Positions 36,047-38,744 of a stretch of DNA of 38,744 nt are shown in pieces. The notes under the pieces are model-generated. The model saw nothing but the letters and a program-made list of their open reading frames with translations. It was not told the DNA's origin and did no database searches. The position numbers were made by a program, and so were the translations under genes. This DNA comes from Pseudomonadota bacterium. Lineage in GTDB: Bacteria; Pseudomonadota; Gammaproteobacteria; Burkholderiales; Rhodocyclaceae. The DNA lies in assembly GCA_018261905.1 (NCBI GenBank), contig JAGTRU010000039.1, forward strand, positions 1 to 38,744. Reading direction: 5' to 3'. The number at the start of each line of letters is the position of its first letter. Within the stretch, counting starts at the first letter, position 1.

Positions 36047-36491
36047 GCCCGGCCGCGGCGGGCGATGGAAAACGAGGTGGCGAGGGGCGACATGCAGGCG
36101 GTTGCGGAATGACGATTATGACTAAGGTGATAGATTTTAATCGCTTATGCCAGTCGCCGTCGAACCCGCATTTTTTGCCGGCTTGCCGGGGCCCGCACAG
36201 GGACTCGTTCCCGGCAAACCTGTAAAATTTGCCGGCCGCCAATTCGGCCAACAGGAAATATGGCCCCCGGGCAGGAAACCTTACCGCCGAGTCGCAGAGG
36301 AACAGAGAAAATCATGAATGCAGTGGCTTGTCTCGTCACCGCTTTCCCCGCCCCGGGCCGGGGAGCGCCATTTGGGCGGCTCCGGAGGCCGGGCGGGGGA
36401 TCTCTACTGCTTCGTTTAAAGTGCAGCCCAGATCGTGGACGGGCTCACAGCGTCTCGCCGGTTCAATTGCATTTTCTAGGTCCAAAAATCG
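36047..36491. other. intergenic stretch with repeat copy 4
   Basis: 445 bases between the divergent kinase and hypothetical gene. An AT-rich patch (36109-36155) may hold the kinase promoter on the minus strand, but no clear boxes are visible. The partial repeat copy 4 lies at 36279-36345. No credible coding sequence. Confidence 0.6.
36279..36345 (-). repeat. dispersed GCAGAG repeat, copy 4 (inverted, partial)
   Basis: Contains GAGTCGCAGAGGAACAGAG and GCAGTGGCTTG, the inverted equivalent of the second half of copies 1 and 2. Shortest of the four copies. Confidence 0.75.
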
Positions 36492-37046
36492 ATGAATTTC
36501 TCTGAAACCATTGCCACCCTGAATCACGCTTCGGCCTTCGAGTTGTACCGTCTGCGGGCGGCCATCGATCGCGTCCTCGACCAGCCGGGCTGGATGCTTG
36601 CCGTTCAGGCCCGACTGCGGGTCGGCCAGGCGATCCAGTATTTCGACCCGGCCGCCAACCGCGCCCAGTCCGGGCAGATCCTCGAACTGCGCCGCAAGCA
36701 GGCGGTGGTGCTCGACCTGGCGACGCAAAAACGCTGGCTGATTTCCTACGCCGCAATCAACCTCGACGGGGCCGATGTCGAAATCCGCGAAAAGCCCCTC
36801 CTGGGACTTGGCCGCAACGAAGTCGCCTGCGGTGAGGTGGTCGGTTTCGTCGATCGCCACCACCAGCAGCGCAGCGGCCGGATAGTGCGGCTCAACGACA
36901 AAACCGTCACCTTGCTGTGCGGCCAGCAACAATGGCGCGTTGCCTATGCCCTGCTGCATCGCGTCGTTGACGGCAGCGCCTCGTCGGGCGAGGTATTGGA
37001 ACTCGATGTTCAGCCCAGCCTCCTGGCCTCGGCGGGCGATGAGTAA
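36492..37046 (+). CDS. hypothetical protein
   Basis: A 184-residue soluble protein with no recognised domain. After a helical start (MNFSETIATLNHASAFELYRLR) it is beta-rich, with two similar halves: GQAIQYFDPAANRAQSGQILELRRKQAVVLDL and GFVDRHHQQRSGRIVRLNDKTVTLLC (quoted as short blocks: GQILELRRKQAVVLDL and GRIVRLNDKTVTLLC). The repeated G-x-(I/V)-x-x-(L/V)...V-x-L pattern looks like tandem small beta-barrels of the KOW/SH3 sort, an inference only. Composition is GC-rich like the chromosome, so it lies outside the acquired end region. Confidence 0.75.
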   Translation: MNFSETIATLNHASAFELYRLRAAIDRVLDQPGWMLAVQARLRVGQAIQYFDPAANRAQSGQILELRRKQAVVLDLATQKRWLISYAAINLDGADVEIREKPLLGLGRNEVACGEVVGFVDRHHQQRSGRIVRLNDKTVTLLCGQQQWRVAYALLHRVVDGSASSGEVLELDVQPSLLASAGDE

Positions 37047-37297
37047 AGCCACCCGGGCATTTGCCCCGCGTTTTCTGCTGGCGATCCGGACCGGCGATTG
37101 CCGGTAGCGAGGAAGCGCCTGCCGAAAGCAAGGGGTACAACGAGAAGGCGCCGCTGGCCGCCATGTTCAAGTGGAGTGCGGAGGTTCGCGGCGAGGTTTT
37201 CGAGCGAACCGGAGGCTTAAATGACCGTTTCCTCGGGTTACCCTTCAAACCATGTATGACGCGATAATGAGCGACTTTGTATTGAACAGCTCATGTC

Positions 37298-37867
37298 ATG
37301 GAACCACGTATCGATGGGAAGTTGAAGGCCTGGAATGAGGACAAGGGTTTCGGATTCATTACACCGTTGAATGGTGGGCAAGATATCTTTGTCCACATTT
37401 CAAACTATCCCCGTCGTGGCGGAAAACCGGTGGTGGGTGAAACACTTTCCTTCGAAGTAAGCTTGAATGCGGAGCAAAAGAAAAAGGCGGTAAATGTTCA
37501 GCGTCCTGGGCAACCGCAAGAAATAGCAGCCTCGCTACGCCGACCGCATTCGGCAAGGCGTCGCGGAGGTTCTTTCCTGGCAATGGCGGCCAGCATCGCT
37601 TTCGTTGGGGTGTTCATCTTTTTGGTGTACCAGGCGCTGATGCCCAGATTCAAAGGGCTAATTTCACCAGCCACGATTCCCGCTTCGGTCTCCGCGGCGG
37701 AGATGCCAGGAAGGTATTCTTGCGACGGCCGACACTATTGTTCACAGATGACGTCGTGCGACGAAGCCACTTACTTTCTACGCCACTGCCCAGGGACAGA
37801 GATGGATGGTGACGGAGACGGAGTGCCCTGCGAGTCGCAGTGGTGCTCTAACCCGTTTGCCAAGTAG
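37298..37867 (+). CDS. cold-shock domain / membrane / Excalibur-domain protein
   Basis: A 189-residue fusion: a cold-shock domain (1-68) with RNP1 KGFGFI (16-21) and RNP2 DIFVH (29-33); a basic linker; one TM (about 93-114); and an Excalibur calcium-binding domain (142-183) with CDGRHYCSQM...SCDEA and the DGDGDGVPCE loop. The topology puts the nucleic-acid-binding domain inside and the Ca-binding domain outside. The combination is known in proteobacteria but unexplained. GC content is lower than in upstream genes, suggesting transfer. No clear ribosome site before the ATG. It lies 230 bases upstream of the attI-like site. Confidence 0.87.
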   Translation: MEPRIDGKLKAWNEDKGFGFITPLNGGQDIFVHISNYPRRGGKPVVGETLSFEVSLNAEQKKKAVNVQRPGQPQEIAASLRRPHSARRRGGSFLAMAASIAFVGVFIFLVYQALMPRFKGLISPATIPASVSAAEMPGRYSCDGRHYCSQMTSCDEATYFLRHCPGTEMDGDGDGVPCESQWCSNPFAK

Positions 37868-38009
37868 GCAGCGACCGGGGGGCTGACTTGCTGACCATTT
37901 TTATGGCATAAGACATAGCGGCCAGGAGCGGTCGGTCGAAACAAGCGCCCCAAAGCGGGCTTCAATACCCAAATGAATGTCATTGAGATATATTGGAGTC
38001 GTGCCGCTT

Positions 38010-38038
38010 TTGACGGAAATTTAGTATGGTCGAAAATG
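38010..38038 (+). promoter_or_regulatory. possible cassette promoter upstream of attI
   Basis: TTGACG (38010-38015) with a 17-bp spacer to AAAATG (38033-38038) is a good -35 but poor -10, about 60 bases before the attI-like site and pointing into the cassette, where an integron Pc promoter would lie. A hairpin TGGCGTT-ATCGG-AACGCCA follows at 38042-38060. Confidence 0.3.
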
Positions 38039-38097
38039 AACTGGCGTTATCGGAACGCCATACTGGCTGTGGCTTTCAAAGCAATGAGCCTCGCCGA

Positions 38098-38156
38098 GTT
38101 ATACAGCAGGCGCCGGAGTTATGCTGCAAAACTGTCTCCCGATAACAAAGTTGGGC
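38098..38156 (+). other. integron attI-like recombination site
   Basis: Aligned by eye with class 1 attI1, it has the same layout in almost the same length: two direct repeats GTTATACAGCAG (38098-38109) and GTTATGCTGCAA (38118-38129), like the DR2/DR1 repeats of attI1, then ATAACAAAGTTGGGC, matching AAAACAAAGTTRGGC at the attI1 end. The core GTTGGGC (38150-38156) fits GTTRRRY; exchange would fall after G38150. No intI gene is found next to it on either strand. Confidence 0.75.
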
Positions 38157-38162
38157 ACCATA

Positions 38163-38570
38163 ATGATTTCCTCCCGATGGTTTGCGTTGCTGCTTCTTGG
38201 ATTAGTGCTTTTCACCGGTCACGCGGTTGCATGGCCAGACCAGAGGAACGCGAAGCTATGCTCCATCGGTTCGATCGGACGCTACATCTCAATGAGTGCT
38301 GAGTGCGTCGACACACAGGCGAAGTGTGAAGCGAAGGGTGGAAGCTGGCGTGGTTCAGTTCTTGGCCTGGGGCGCAGTGTCGGGTGCGATCTACCGACAA
38401 GCGACAGTGGTCGAAAGTGCCAAGATAGCTCTCAGTGCGAAACGATATGCGTAGCTCACGATGGATCGGGCAGCGACTGTAGGTGCTACGGCCGCACAAT
38501 TGTGCCGAAAGGGCCACAACCCGATACCTGCACTTTTCACGGTGTTAAGCGCGGACCACATGTTGACTAG
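38163..38570 (+). CDS. integron cassette gene: secreted cysteine-rich protein
   Basis: A 135-residue protein with a signal peptide (FALLLLGLVLFTGHAVA, cleavage likely after Ala23) and ten cysteines in the 112-residue mature part, for example GRKCQDSSQCETICVAH and DCRCYG. An even number of cysteines in an exported protein suggests up to five disulfides. No domain recognised. It begins 12 bases after the recombination point in attI and ends 15 bases before attC, the tight fit usual for cassettes. ATG 38163 is preferred over 38121, which lies inside attI. GC content is near 50% by eye. Confidence 0.8.
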   Translation: MISSRWFALLLLGLVLFTGHAVAWPDQRNAKLCSIGSIGRYISMSAECVDTQAKCEAKGGSWRGSVLGLGRSVGCDLPTSDSGRKCQDSSQCETICVAHDGSGSDCRCYGRTIVPKGPQPDTCTFHGVKRGPHVD

Positions 38571-38585
38571 CTGCTGTTCCATGGT

Positions 38586-38649
38586 GCCCAACCCTTCGTT
38601 GCAGGGGACCTCGCGCATACAGCCGCGCGAGGCCCCTGAACTCAAACGT
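38586..38649 (+). other. attC site of the first cassette, interrupted at its 3' core
   Basis: The inverse core GCCCAAC (38586-38592) fits RYYYAAC and is the exact complement of GTTGGGC at the cassette's 5' junction (38150-38156), as expected for an integrated cassette. Then comes CCTTCGTTGC, a long stem (CAGGGGACCTCGCGC / GCGCGAGGCCCCTG with A38608 unpaired, an extrahelical base as in folded attC) and TGAACTCAAACGT. The last should continue as GTTRRRY but is cut after GT by GTGCGCC. Confidence 0.82.
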
Positions 38650-38744
38650 GTGCGCCGGGCATGGCGCGTTACTTCGTAGGTGCAAGTCCTACGGCCAGGC
38701 AAGCAGAGCCGAAGGCAAGGAGAAGGGCAAGGGCGTTGCCGCGA
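38650..38744 (+). mobile_element. 5' end of a class C (IIC-attC) group II intron
   Basis: Starts GTGCGCCGGGCATGGCGCG, the usual GUGYG intron 5' end with the first domain I stem (GCGCC/GGCGC), followed by GTAGGTGCAAGTCCTAC, a hairpin typical of class C introns. It begins inside the attC core, downstream of a bulged stem-loop, the target IIC-attC introns use. Only 95 nt are in the window; a reverse-transcriptase ORF would lie beyond. The 5' end could be two bases earlier. Confidence 0.7.

Noticed and set aside
37061..37267. 68-codon frame between the hypothetical gene and the cold-shock gene
   Set aside because: Partly coding-like composition but no start signal or recognisable family; could be a relic but cannot be supported.
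37868..38097. Possible intI remnant or attC upstream of attI
   Set aside because: No IntI-like residues in any minus-strand frame and no RYYYAAC inverse core paired with the GTTGGGC; hence the attI reading rather than attC.
37973..38302. 109-codon frame crossing the attI-like site
   Set aside because: It overlaps attI and the signal peptide region of the cassette gene in another frame and has no ribosome site or similarity.
1..38744. CRISPR arrays, tRNA genes, prophage or complete insertion sequences
   Set aside because: No regularly spaced direct repeats, no cloverleaf with a CCA-like acceptor, no phage structural genes and no transposase gene were found.

Overview
The window is GC-rich chromosomal DNA from a motile, well-regulated Gram-negative bacterium, most likely a betaproteobacterium of the Rhodocyclales (Dechloromonas/Azonexus-like). 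Support: the yraN-gmhA/diaA-dolP cluster beside rsmI, an 87-residue IF-1 of the extra betaproteobacterial type, class A RNase P RNA, many large hybrid kinases and chemoreceptors, and short lipoprotein genes. Taxonomy is inferred from gene content only.

Layout. 1-1460: end of a chemoreceptor gene, then cheW and a strong terminator. 1463-3460 (minus): overlapping envelope/replication cluster dolP, gmhA/diaA, a secreted HIRAN protein, yraN; rsmI diverges with its start codon overlapping that of yraN. 4307-4551: a 235-bp MITE-like insertion between 5-bp target duplications. 4587-8711: scpB, a yeast-type cytosine deaminase, pyrC, a lipoprotein, a DUF3025 protein and a thioesterase, followed by a hybrid kinase to 11288. 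11361-14502 (minus): infA (TTG start), a transglutaminase-like protein, leuA. An Lrp/AsnC regulator diverges from leuA. 15284-17659: a methyltransferase, rnpB and a second methyltransferase. 17823-21318: chemoreceptor, then an ECF sigma/anti-sigma pair with a small lipoprotein behind an ECF-like promoter. 21343-25439: membrane phosphatase, a degenerate Mrr-like protein, and a REC-TPR/soluble-kinase pair. 25856-28585: small conserved protein and uvrD, diverging across an AT-rich region with palindromic operator-like sites. 28600-29300: a decayed YeeE/YedE gene and repeats. 29479-32928: qorA, TAXI binding protein and ParA-like ATPase in a 4-bp-overlap operon, then arfB. 33059-36046 (minus): a 995-residue hybrid kinase.

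The last ~1.5 kb (from about 37.2 kb) has lower GC and different gene content. After a cold-shock/Excalibur membrane protein comes an attI1-like site, one short gene for a cysteine-rich secreted protein, and an attC site. The first six bases of the cassette are complementary to the inverse core of its own attC, the classical signature of an integrated gene cassette. The 3' core of that attC is interrupted by what looks like the 5' end of a class C (IIC-attC) group II intron, which runs out of the window. No integron integrase is visible next to attI. This is the most notable accessory structure here.

Four copies of a dispersed GCAGAG-type repeat lie between genes (about 23.1, 29.0, 32.95 and 36.3 kb), two in each orientation. 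No tRNA, rRNA operon, CRISPR array, complete IS or prophage was seen.
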